DNA from: Gemmatimonadota bacterium
GTDB lineage: Bacteria > Gemmatimonadota > Gemmatimonadetes > Gemmatimonadales > Gemmatimonadaceae
Direction of reading: 5' to 3'
Assembly: GCA_016218305.1 (NCBI GenBank)
Contig: JACREJ010000068.1
Span: forward strand, 1-33,592
Length of the DNA stretch: 33,592 nucleotides
The translations under genes were made by a program, and so were the position numbers. Position 1 is the stretch's first letter; each line of letters opens with the position of its first letter. Positions 19,017-26,783 of this stretch are shown here, one piece after another. The notes beneath the pieces are model-generated. The model was not told where the DNA came from, made no database searches, and saw only the letters and a program-made list of their open reading frames with translations.

Positions 19017-19046
19017 GGGCCCCGGAGTGATGTCACTCCGGGGCCC
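19017..19046. terminator. Bidirectional hairpin between M20 and TerB-like genes
   Basis: Perfect 14-base arms GGGCCCCGGAGTGA (19017-19030) and TCACTCCGGGGCCC (19033-19046) are separated by TG; the innermost pairs must open to make a loop. It lies between convergent genes ending at 18998 and 19067 and has no T-tract on either strand. Confidence 0.75.
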
Positions 19047-19066
19047 GGTGTGCTCCGTCGGGCGGG

Positions 19067-19537
19067 CTACTGGTGCGTTGGCGCGTGGGTGGCCCGCTTT
19101 CGTGCCTCGCTGAGATAGCCCGGCGCGATGTCGAGCAGGTTGGCGATCTTGCGCAACAGCACAGACTCGCGGTCTTCCACCTGACCGTCGGCGAGGATGA
19201 CGCCGTACATCACTTCGGCGAGCACCACGCGCTGCCCGACGTCGAGGTGCTCGGCGATCATGTGCGTGAACTGGAAGTGGTCCACCGCCCGGTTGCGCCT
19301 TCTCTCCGCCAGCTCGAGCAGTCCCTTCACGCTCGGCAGGTCGAGGTTGAAGTGCCGGCTCAAGGCCGACTCGATGTGCTCGCGCTCAGGGGGCGTAAAG
19401 TCCCCATCGGCGTACGCGAGATCCAGCAGCAGCGCGGTGGCTGCCAGCTGGATTTCGTCGTGCGGCGATTCCGCGGGGGTAGCCGAAATCTCCACCGACC
19501 TGCGTTGGCGGATGAACTGGCGCAGTGGGTCGAGCAT
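19067..19537 (-). CDS. TerB-like protein
   Basis: The product is a 156-aa all-helical protein of the tellurite-resistance TerB-like superfamily. Seen: LAATALLLDLAYADGDFTPPEREHIESAL and, in the second half, VVLAEVMYGVILADGQVEDRESVLLRKIANLL. These are two copies of the ADGxxxxxE acidic pattern that marks the family and is thought to bind metal. Such proteins occur widely outside true tellurite operons and their role is poorly known. ATG 19537 is preferred to the upstream TTG at 19558, since the family usually begins with a text like MLDPLRQFI. It lies 39 nt downstream of the cytochrome gene on the same strand, so cotranscription is possible. Confidence 0.85.
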   Translation of the reverse strand: MLDPLRQFIRQRRSVEISATPAESPHDEIQLAATALLLDLAYADGDFTPPEREHIESALSRHFNLDLPSVKGLLELAERRRNRAVDHFQFTHMIAEHLDVGQRVVLAEVMYGVILADGQVEDRESVLLRKIANLLDIAPGYLSEARKRATHAPTHQ

Positions 19538-19576
19538 GTCACACAAGAGACGACCCAACGGCGCTCGAGGTCTCGG

Positions 19577-19969
19577 CTACTTGTGCGTCAGGCTCCAGAC
19601 GTAGGCGGCCACGGCCTGCACCTGCGGGTCGGACAGGTTCATGTTGCCCCCGCGGGGGCGCATGGCGAAGCGGTGCGAGGCGTCCTTGATGGCGGCCTGC
19701 GGCACGCCGTCGGTGATGATCTTGACGATCTCCTCGTAGCTTCCGCTCTTGAGCTGGAGCCACTGCTTGCCGTCGAGGGCCGGGGCATTCTGTGCGCCGA
19801 TCCCGCCCTTGCCGTGGCAGCGCTGGCAGCTGCCGTTATTGAACAGTGAATCGCCTAGCGCCACGCTGACGGGCGTGACCTGCGGCGGACGTCGGACGCC
19901 GCGATGGCACGCGCCGACGGCGGCGAAGCCCGCGGCGAGCAGGACGAGGAGCGAGGAGCGGTGGAGCAT
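19577..19969 (-). CDS. c-type cytochrome lipoprotein
   Basis: The product is 130 aa. A lipoprotein signal peptide ends in the lipobox VGAC (Cys21), so the protein is tethered on the periplasmic side. A single haem-binding CQRCH is at residues 48-52, and the distal part FAMRPRGGNMNLSDPQVQAVAAYVWSL supplies a methionine sixth ligand and the closing helix of a class I cytochrome c. It should carry electrons between membrane complexes. No oxidase or dehydrogenase gene is adjacent, so its partner is unknown. It is divergent from the TspO-like gene across a 154-bp gap in which I could not fix a promoter. Confidence 0.92.
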   Translation of the reverse strand: MLHRSSLLVLLAAGFAAVGACHRGVRRPPQVTPVSVALGDSLFNNGSCQRCHGKGGIGAQNAPALDGKQWLQLKSGSYEEIVKIITDGVPQAAIKDASHRFAMRPRGGNMNLSDPQVQAVAAYVWSLTHK

Positions 19970-20123
19970 GGGGGCTCTCGGGTGGAGGTCTGACGGTGCC
20001 GAGACGCGTGCGCGGGCGGCCGGTTGCCGAGATTATACGTTTGACGGGGGCTGGCGCGTTGGGCCCCGGAAACCTCCTGGTGTCACTGCGGATTTACTCT
20101 CCGTCGCCAACCCGCCCGCCGCC

Positions 20124-20927
20124 ATGGCCTCCACTGCCCCTGTTTCCGACCCGACGTCCGCCCGCCGTGCGTGGGTCAACCTCGCCTCCGTGGTCGGCAC
20201 GATCACGGTGAACGCGCTGGCCAACATCATCCCGTTCAATGGGCAGAACACGGGGCAGGTCTCCGACCGCTTCCAGGTCTATTTCGTGCCAAGCGGCTAC
20301 GTCTTTGCGATTTGGAGCGTGATCTACCTCGCGTGGCTCCTGTTCTGCGCGTACCCGCTGCTCCCGGCGAACCGCGGCAAGCCCCGGTTTGCCGCGCTCG
20401 GGTACTGGTTCGCGCTGAGCGGCGTCTTCAACTCGCTCTGGCTCGTTTGCTGGCACTACAACCAGTTCACGCTCAGTCTCCTCGTGATGCTTGCGCTGCT
20501 GGCGACGCTCATCGTCTGCTACCGCCGGCTGGGCGTCGGTCGCACGCCGAGTGGCGCGGTGGAGCGGTGGTGCGTGGATGCGCCGTTCGGGCTCTACCTC
20601 GGGTGGATCTCGGTGGCCACGATCGCGAACGCCGCCGACGTGCTGTGGATCAACCGGTGGGACGGCTTCGGCCTTGCGCCGCAGGTCTGGACTGCCATCA
20701 TGCTCGGCGTCGCCACGCTGCTTGGCGCGGCGATGGTCTGGCGACGGCACGACGTGCTCTTCCCGCTGGTGCTGGTCTGGGCGTTCGTCGGCATCGCGGA
20801 CCGGCAGAGCGGCCCCGCCGCCCTGCCGTCGCCTGAACTCGTGGTCACCGCCGCGCTGGTGGCGGCCGGGGCGTCGCTCCTGCTCGTTCTCACGGCTGTC
20901 GCGTTGCGCGTGCGTCGGGCGCGGTAG
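20124..20927 (+). CDS. TspO/MBR-related Trp-rich membrane protein
   Basis: The product is 267 aa with about seven hydrophobic segments (roughly 17-35, 55-78, 92-110, 115-132, 155-172, 185-203, 208-260). It is rich in Trp inside the segments: VFAIWSVIYLAWLLFCAY, YWFALSGVFNSLWLVCWHYNQF, LGWISVATIANAADVLW. The motif order fits the larger relatives of TspO/MBR, which bind porphyrins or hydrophobic ligands, although those relatives have no established function. ATG 20124 starts after a C-rich leader with no Shine-Dalgarno sequence; a longer in-frame extension upstream would run into the cytochrome gene on the other strand and is rejected. It is probably monocistronic. Confidence 0.72.
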   Translation: MASTAPVSDPTSARRAWVNLASVVGTITVNALANIIPFNGQNTGQVSDRFQVYFVPSGYVFAIWSVIYLAWLLFCAYPLLPANRGKPRFAALGYWFALSGVFNSLWLVCWHYNQFTLSLLVMLALLATLIVCYRRLGVGRTPSGAVERWCVDAPFGLYLGWISVATIANAADVLWINRWDGFGLAPQVWTAIMLGVATLLGAAMVWRRHDVLFPLVLVWAFVGIADRQSGPAALPSPELVVTAALVAAGASLLLVLTAVALRVRRAR

Positions 20928-21148
20928 CCGCGCTCAGGCGCCCGCGATCTCCGGCGCCGCGGCGCAGTCGAGCGCGAGCACCGAGGCGCGTCGCGTTTGT
21001 GTGGTCGGCGGACGAGCGCGCAGCGCGGGTCCGCTTCCCGCCGGCCATCCCGGAGCGGGGCGGCCGTCATGGCGGTTCGCGGATGACGTCGTGGGGCGAT
21101 AAGGGCGCGCGCGTCGCACGTTGGCGAACAACCTCCAAGCCCAGTTGC

Positions 21149-21178
21149 TTGACACCGTTCTGGCGTGTCGGGCAAACT
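21149..21178 (+). promoter_or_regulatory. Promoter of the Ser/Thr kinase gene
   Basis: A consensus -35 TTGACA (21149-21154) is followed after 18 nt by CAAACT (21173-21178), a 3-of-6 match to the -10 box. The transcript would start near 21185, about 36 nt before CTG 21221. This short leader is one argument for the upstream start of the kinase. The rest of the gap (20928-21148) is GC-rich and shows no gene or repeat that I can support. Confidence 0.55.
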
Positions 21179-21220
21179 TAGGCCCACTGTACGACCCCCC
21201 CTGCCGACGGAGCAGTTCCC

Positions 21221-23911
21221 CTGCCGACGACCTGTTCAAAATGCGGCGCCCCGACCGCGGCCGACGCGATCTTCTGCAGTCGGTGCGGTCTGAACTTCAC
21301 ACTCGAACAGTCGGCGATCCGCGCCACGCCTGCGGTGGACGCGGAGGGGGCTGCGAGCGCGGCCGGCGCCTTTGACACGCTGCGCCGGCTGAACGCCGCG
21401 CTCGCCGGCCGCTACGCGCTGGAGCGTGAACTCGGGCGCGGTGGCATGGCCACGGTGTACCTGGCCAAGGACCTGCGCCACGACCGCGACGTCGCCATCA
21501 AGGTGCTCCTTCCCGAACTCTCGGCGTCCATCGGCGCCGACCGTTTCGAGCGCGAGATCAAGCTCGCCGCCAGGCTCCAGCATCCGCACATCCTCGGGCT
21601 CTTCGACTCCGGCGTTGCCGAAGGGCTGATGTTCTACGTGATGCCCTTCGTCAAGGGCGAGACGCTGCGCGACCGCATCGACCGCGAGGGCCAGCTCCCG
21701 ATTGAGGATGCGCTGCGCATCACCTTCGAGGTGGCGGATGCGCTGGGCTTCGCCCATTCGCAGGGGATCATTCACCGCGACATCAAGCCGGAGAACATTC
21801 TCCTGCAGGGCGACTATGCGCTGGTCGCCGACTTCGGCATCGCGCGCGCGGTCAGCGAAGCCGGCGGCAGCAAGCTCACGCAGACCGGCATGGCGATGGG
21901 CACCCCGGTGTACATGGCGCCGGAGCAGTCGGTGGGCGAAGTGGTGGGCCAGACGGCCGATCTCTACAGCCTGGGCTGCATGCTCTACGAGATGCTCGCC
22001 GGCGAGCCGCCGTTCACCGGCAAGAACGCCGTGGCCATCATGGCGCGCCATGCCATGGAGCAGGTGCCGAGCATTCGCATCGTGCGCGCCACGGTGCCCG
22101 AGGAGGTCGAGGAAGCGATCTTCCGCGTGATGTCCAAGGTGCCCGCGGATCGCCCGCCCAATGCGGCCGCATTCACCGAACTGCTTGGCGCACCGCTTGG
22201 TGCCACGTCCACCATGCGCGCGCGTGCGACAGCCCAGTACCGCCGGCCGACCCCCACGATGGGCGTGCCGACGACCCCGCCGCGTCCCAAGTGGTGGAAC
22301 CCCGTGGGGCTGGCCGCGTTGGCGATCGTCCTCGCCGGCGCGTCGTTCGGCGTGTGGAGCACGCTCAGCGGCCGGCGCGTGTCAGCTGAGGGGCCTGAGG
22401 CGCGGCGTCTCGCCGTGCTCTACTTCCAGGACCTGAGCCGGGACTCCTCGCTCGGCCCCCTCGCCGACGGTCTCACCGAAGAGCTGATTCGCACGCTCTC
22501 GACGGCGTCGAGCCTGACGGTCATTTCCCGTTCCGGTGTCGAGCGCTTTCGCGGCGCTGATGTTCCGCCGGACAGCATCTCGAAGCTGCTGCGCGTTGGC
22601 TACCTGGTGCGCGGGGATGTGGAGCCCGACGGCGACAAGGTGCGGGTGAGCGTGCGCCTCGATGATGGGACCGGCGTGAACCTGAAGCGTGCCTCGTTCA
22701 CGGGGACCGCCGTGAACCAGCTCGCGCTGCGCGACACCATCGCGGTGGTGGCTTCGGACCTCATTCGCCAGCAGATGGGCGAGGAGCTGCACCTCAAGGA
22801 GCAGAGCGTCCGCACGGCAAGCAAGGACGCGTGGCTTCTGCTGCAACGCGGCGAACAGGCGTGGAAGAATGCCGAGGCGGCCGTGGGGCGGGGGGACACG
22901 GCGGTCGTTCGCGAGAACTTCGACGCCGCCGACTCGCTGTTCGCCCTCGCCTGGCAGGCCGACCGCAAGTGGCCCGAGCCCGAGGCGCGCCGCGCGGCGC
23001 TGGCGTATCGCCGTGGGCGGCTCGCCGGGCGCGATCCCGCCGCCATCGCGCCGTGGGTGGCGCTCGGCGTCGCGCACGCCGACAGCGCACTCGCCATCGA
23101 TCCGGACGACGCGGACGCCCTCGAGGCCCGCGGGTTCAACCGCTACTTCGGATGGATCTCGAACATCGAAGCGGACGCGGGCCAGAAGGCGGCGCTGCTG
23201 CGGGCGGCGCGCGCCGACCTTGAGCGCGCCACCACGCTGAACCCCCGTCAGGCCGGCGCCCACGCGATGCTCGCGTCACTATACTATCAGGTGGACGACG
23301 CGTCGCTCTCCGATGCGCTCCTTGCCGCCACCCGCGCGTACGAAGCGGATGAGTTCCTGTCGAACGCGAATGTCGTGCTCAACCGGCTGTTCACCACCAA
23401 CTACGACCTCGGCAACTTCGACAAGGCGGCGCAGTGGTGCGCCACCGCACGCCAGCGGTTCCAGAAGGAGATGCGCTTCACGCGCTGCCGGCTGTACCTG
23501 CTGACCACGCGTGCTGAGCAGCCGAACATCGCCGCCGCCTGGGCCATCGCCGACTCCGCCCGGGTGCTCGCCGCGCCGAACGACACCCTCAACCGGCTGA
23601 CGTCCAACATGCTCGTGGCGGCCGTCATCGCGCGCGCCTCCAAGGCCGGTCCGCCGACGTTGGCCGATAGCGCCCGGCGCCTGGTTCGTGCCTCGATTGG
23701 TGATGCGCAAATCGACAGCCCGCGTGAGCTCGCCTTCTACGGGGCGTTCGTCCACACCCTCCTCGGGGATGCGGAGGAGGCCATCCGGCTGCTCAAAGTC
23801 CACTTGGCCGCCAGCCCGAACCGCCTCCAGTCGATGCGCAACGATCCGGGGTGGTGGTTCAAGGACCTTGAGCGCGAGCCCCGCTTTCGCCAGCTCCTCG
23901 GCCTGAACTGA
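21221..23911 (+). CDS. Zinc-ribbon Ser/Thr protein kinase with TolB-like and TPR sensor region
   Basis: The product is 896 aa if translated from CTG 21221. Residues 5-22 form a zinc ribbon (Cys5-x2-Cys8, Cys19-x2-Cys22; CSKCGAPTAADAIFCSRCG). The kinase domain (about 65-325) has the P-loop GRGGMATVY, the lysine in VAIKVL, HRDIKPEN, DFGIA and the GTPVYMAPEQ activation segment. A membrane helix lies at about 360-382. The outer part begins with a TolB-N-like domain (about 390-490: RLAVLYFQDLSRDSSLGPLADGLTEELI) and continues with TPR-like helices to the end. It resembles PknB-type receptor kinases common in this kind of genome. GGAG at 21209-21212 lies 8 nt before the CTG. The conventional alternative is GTG 21335 (858 aa), which lacks a Shine-Dalgarno sequence and drops the zinc ribbon. 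Confidence 0.88.
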   Translation: MPTTCSKCGAPTAADAIFCSRCGLNFTLEQSAIRATPAVDAEGAASAAGAFDTLRRLNAALAGRYALERELGRGGMATVYLAKDLRHDRDVAIKVLLPELSASIGADRFEREIKLAARLQHPHILGLFDSGVAEGLMFYVMPFVKGETLRDRIDREGQLPIEDALRITFEVADALGFAHSQGIIHRDIKPENILLQGDYALVADFGIARAVSEAGGSKLTQTGMAMGTPVYMAPEQSVGEVVGQTADLYSLGCMLYEMLAGEPPFTGKNAVAIMARHAMEQVPSIRIVRATVPEEVEEAIFRVMSKVPADRPPNAAAFTELLGAPLGATSTMRARATAQYRRPTPTMGVPTTPPRPKWWNPVGLAALAIVLAGASFGVWSTLSGRRVSAEGPEARRLAVLYFQDLSRDSSLGPLADGLTEELIRTLSTASSLTVISRSGVERFRGADVPPDSISKLLRVGYLVRGDVEPDGDKVRVSVRLDDGTGVNLKRASFTGTAVNQLALRDTIAVVASDLIRQQMGEELHLKEQSVRTASKDAWLLLQRGEQAWKNAEAAVGRGDTAVVRENFDAADSLFALAWQADRKWPEPEARRAALAYRRGRLAGRDPAAIAPWVALGVAHADSALAIDPDDADALEARGFNRYFGWISNIEADAGQKAALLRAARADLERATTLNPRQAGAHAMLASLYYQVDDASLSDALLAATRAYEADEFLSNANVVLNRLFTTNYDLGNFDKAAQWCATARQRFQKEMRFTRCRLYLLTTRAEQPNIAAAWAIADSARVLAAPNDTLNRLTSNMLVAAVIARASKAGPPTLADSARRLVRASIGDAQIDSPRELAFYGAFVHTLLGDAEEAIRLLKVHLAASPNRLQSMRNDPGWWFKDLEREPRFRQLLGLN

Positions 23912-23970
23912 CGACGGGAACTGACTAGAAACACGACAGGGTCGGCGGGTCGGTCGAACCTCAAATGAGT

Positions 23971-24058
23971 AGTAGGGGAAATGCCAGAAAAAGGCGCACT
24001 ATTGCCTTACTGGACTGTAGGACGTACTATCTACGCCGATTAGGAGATTCCCCTAGTC
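23971..24058 (+). promoter_or_regulatory. Promoter and dyad operator upstream of the Ig-like lipoprotein
   Basis: In an AT-richer stretch, -35 TTGCCT (24002-24007) and -10 TACTAT (24025-24030) have a 17-nt spacer. Just downstream, GATTAGGAGA and TCCCCTAGTC surround a central T (24038-24058) as an imperfect dyad (8 of 10 pairs) covering the expected transcript start. A further half-site AGTAGGGGAA (23971-23980) matches the inverse of TTCCCCTAGT (24048-24057) at 9 of 10 positions, 67 nt away. This is compatible with a repressor bridging both sites. The regulator is unknown. Confidence 0.5.
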
Positions 24059-24160
24059 AGCGGGACAGGTCGTCCGCATCGGCAGATTGCCGGCCATTGA
24101 GCTTGCGGGGCCTCGGAGTTGAGGCGGCCGCTCGCTCCACCCACGGTCCCCAGAGGCTCC

Positions 24161-26683
24161 ATGCGTCGCACGTCCCTCACCGGCGTCGCTCTTGCCAGCG
24201 TAGTTGTTCTGCTCGTCGCCTGCGGTGAGTCGCCAACCGCCGGCCGCCTCCAGACCGTCGGTGAACAGGGTGCAACCGGACCGCGTCGCGGCTCCCCAGT
24301 CATCACTGCCGGCGAGTGCATCACCCTCGACGGTCTGCTCGCGCTCGCCGACAGCGCCTTTGGCGCCGGCTCGCCGGACGCGAATTCCGTGCGCGGCAAG
24401 ATCAACAACATCGGGCATCAACTCGCCGCTGGTGATACCGCGGCCGCGCGCGAACAGGCATTCGGCACCGTCTCCTTCATCCTGAAGAAGCACAGGCAGA
24501 GCCCACTCCCGGGCGGGGATGCGCTGGTCGTGCGCCTCGTCAACGGCATCTTCTGCTTCGCAGGCCTCGCGATTTCGGTCACGGATCCGGCGAACAGCTT
24601 CCTGATCTATCCGTCGGACCTGCCGCAGACGCTCGTCAGCGACGACAGCCTGGCGGGCATCAAGCTCGATTCGTTCCCGGTCTCTGAGCCGACGCTCATC
24701 ACCATCGCGCCGATTCCGTTCACCCAGACCGCACCGGGTTCGGGACCGCTCAGCACCAAGCTCGACCAGTATCCGGGCTTTTACTACTTCGAGAAGTTCT
24801 CCGCGACCAACGCCCCGCTGACCAGGCCGGCGGTGGTGGCCGTCTGTGCGACGGGAACCGTGCCGTCAGTGGTGCGCCCGCGCCTCCGTCTCGGCCACGA
24901 CGCCAGCTACGGCTTTGAGCTGACCCCGCGCGCCGACGGATTCCTCACCTGCCCGGCGCCGGCCGTGTCCACCAGCCTGGTCGACCGGGTCTTCTCGCTG
25001 CTCAGTCCGCGCAACGCCTGGGCACAGGACGAGTTCGCCTTCTCGGGCGGTGTGGGCGGCACGGTGACGGAACTCAGCCCGTTTGCCCCCGTGGACGAGG
25101 AGGTGTCGTTCTCCGGCGGCGTCGGCGGCACCGTCACCGAACTGATTCGCTCGGGCCTTCGCAGCTACCTGTCCACCTGCACCACGGCGCAGGCTCCCGT
25201 TGGCACGCCGCTGGATCCGGACTGCCGTCCGATGGTCGTGCTCAAGACGCACCAGGGCACGCGCCTCGTCGGCGCGCCGGTCACCTTCTCCGTTGAAACA
25301 GGCGGCGGTGTCGTGGCGGTGCAGGATGCCGCCGGCAGCTGCGTGGCGCCATTTGCCTCGTCCGCACTCTCCTCCACGTCTCTCACCGGCCGTGCGGCCG
25401 CGTGCTGGACGCTGGGTGTCGTCCCGGGCCCCAACACCGTGCGTGCGACGCCCGGTGTCGGCGGCGACATCCCGTCCGGCGTGAGCTTCAGTCCGTCGTC
25501 CATCGTGTACATGGCGACGGCCAATGCCCCCACGGCATTCGTCTTCCTCGCGCAACCGGCGACCGGCAGCACGATCACGGCGGGGAGCACCTTCAACGTC
25601 ACCGCCGCGGCGGTCGACCAGAATGGCGTCATCGCGCAGGGCTGGAACGGCGCGGTCACGCTGACGCTCAACCACGGCACCTTCGCCGGCGGCGTCACGT
25701 CGCTGGCGGCCGCCGCGACCGGTGGCGTGGCGTCCTTCACCGGCGTCTCGATCACGACGGCCGGCACGGGCTACCAGGTGCAGTCGAGCGCTGACTTCTT
25801 CGGCAACGCCGTCACGACGGCAGGCAACAGCTTCGCGATCGGCGCGGCCGCGCCGGTCGGCTTGGCCATCATCTCAGGCGATGGTCAGAGCGCGCTGGCC
25901 GGCTCGACGCTTGCCGCCAACCCGACCGTCGGCGTGACCGACGTGTACGGCAACGCAGTTCCAGGGGCCGGCATCGCCTGGACGGCCGGCGGCAGCAGCG
26001 CCGGATTCGTGACGCCGACCGCGTCCTCCACCGGCGCCAACGGCCAGGCCTCCACGGTCTGGACGGTCGGCGCTGGCGCCAATGAGCTGCGCGCCACGCT
26101 CTCGACCACGGCGGGCGACACCGCGGTGCTCTTCACGGCCACGGGCACCACGCCGGCGCTCGTGTCGCTCAACGCCTGCAGTCCGGGCGGTTCCGGCGAT
26201 CCGTTCACCGATCCGACGAGCCCGTTCGCGTTCTACATCCCGGATCCGGGCAACGGCAAGACCGTTCGGCAGGTGCAGCTCTACGTCTCGTCGGCCGGCA
26301 AGGCCAACGCGCCGTCGCCGTACCAGCTGCGGCTCAGCATTCAGCGCAAGTCGTTCAATCCGCTGGTCTCGGCGCCCGTCTACAGCACCGCCCACGTCTT
26401 CCTCCGCGGCAGCAACAGCGAGGCGAAGATGGTGACGTTCGAGCTGCCGACGCCGATCGTCGGCGCGAACGGGCCATCCGCGGCCGCGGTGATGATGCGC
26501 CTCGAAGCGGTGACCAACCCGGATGGAGCGAAGCTCAGCTTCAACACCGGGCCGTGCTCGCCCGGCAAGAGCTGCAAGCCGCCGCCAGGCTGCAATGCGA
26601 CCGAGGTGAGCAGCCCGCTCCCGTACGATGTGGGCACGTTCTACCGCAAGAGCGTCGGCATCAACGTGCTCGGCAGCAACTAG
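24161..26683 (+). CDS. Large surface lipoprotein with bacterial Ig-like domains
   Basis: The product is 840 aa. A lipoprotein signal peptide ends at Cys21 (LLVAC), so the protein is exported and lipid-anchored. The N-terminal part (about 25-285) is not recognised. It is followed by a short motif FSGGVGGTVTEL that occurs twice 23 residues apart (about 294-305 and 317-328). Residues about 350-670 read as three invasin/Big-type Ig-like domains, with phrases such as GAPVTFSVETGGG, GQASTVWTVG and ELRATLSTTAGDTAVLFTATG. The C-terminal about 165 residues form a separate beta-rich domain with a Cys-containing loop (CSPGKSCKPPPGC). ATG 24161 is chosen because it starts the signal peptide; AGAGG lies 4 nt upstream. 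Adhesion or matrix binding is inferred. Confidence 0.82.
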   Translation: MRRTSLTGVALASVVVLLVACGESPTAGRLQTVGEQGATGPRRGSPVITAGECITLDGLLALADSAFGAGSPDANSVRGKINNIGHQLAAGDTAAAREQAFGTVSFILKKHRQSPLPGGDALVVRLVNGIFCFAGLAISVTDPANSFLIYPSDLPQTLVSDDSLAGIKLDSFPVSEPTLITIAPIPFTQTAPGSGPLSTKLDQYPGFYYFEKFSATNAPLTRPAVVAVCATGTVPSVVRPRLRLGHDASYGFELTPRADGFLTCPAPAVSTSLVDRVFSLLSPRNAWAQDEFAFSGGVGGTVTELSPFAPVDEEVSFSGGVGGTVTELIRSGLRSYLSTCTTAQAPVGTPLDPDCRPMVVLKTHQGTRLVGAPVTFSVETGGGVVAVQDAAGSCVAPFASSALSSTSLTGRAAACWTLGVVPGPNTVRATPGVGGDIPSGVSFSPSSIVYMATANAPTAFVFLAQPATGSTITAGSTFNVTAAAVDQNGVIAQGWNGAVTLTLNHGTFAGGVTSLAAAATGGVASFTGVSITTAGTGYQVQSSADFFGNAVTTAGNSFAIGAAAPVGLAIISGDGQSALAGSTLAANPTVGVTDVYGNAVPGAGIAWTAGGSSAGFVTPTASSTGANGQASTVWTVGAGANELRATLSTTAGDTAVLFTATGTTPALVSLNACSPGGSGDPFTDPTSPFAFYIPDPGNGKTVRQVQLYVSSAGKANAPSPYQLRLSIQRKSFNPLVSAPVYSTAHVFLRGSNSEAKMVTFELPTPIVGANGPSAAAVMMRLEAVTNPDGAKLSFNTGPCSPGKSCKPPPGCNATEVSSPLPYDVGTFYRKSVGINVLGSN

Positions 26684-26707
26684 CCGAGGTCCCCCCACGT
26701 GATGCGG

Positions 26708-26742
26708 CGAGGGGCCGGCACCGTACGGTGTCCGGCCCCTCG
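26708..26742. terminator. Hairpin after the lipoprotein gene
   Basis: CGAGGGGCCGG (26708-26718) pairs with CCGGCCCCTCG (26732-26742), and inside it CACCG pairs with CGGTG with one bulged T. It lies 25 nt after the lipoprotein stop and between convergent genes (the minus-strand GGDEF gene ends at 26784). No T-tract follows. Confidence 0.7.
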
Positions 26743-26783
26743 TCACGTACGGCCGTGTGCGGCGGTGCACGCCACGGGCGGCC

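Noticed and set aside
20934-21239. A 101-codon minus-strand frame in the gap before the kinase gene
   Set aside because: No recognisable motif, biased composition, no ribosome-binding site, and it overlaps the kinase promoter.
23912-24000. A possible tRNA-like stretch around GGTCGAACCTC
   Set aside because: No cloverleaf could be drawn and no acceptor stem pairs with it.
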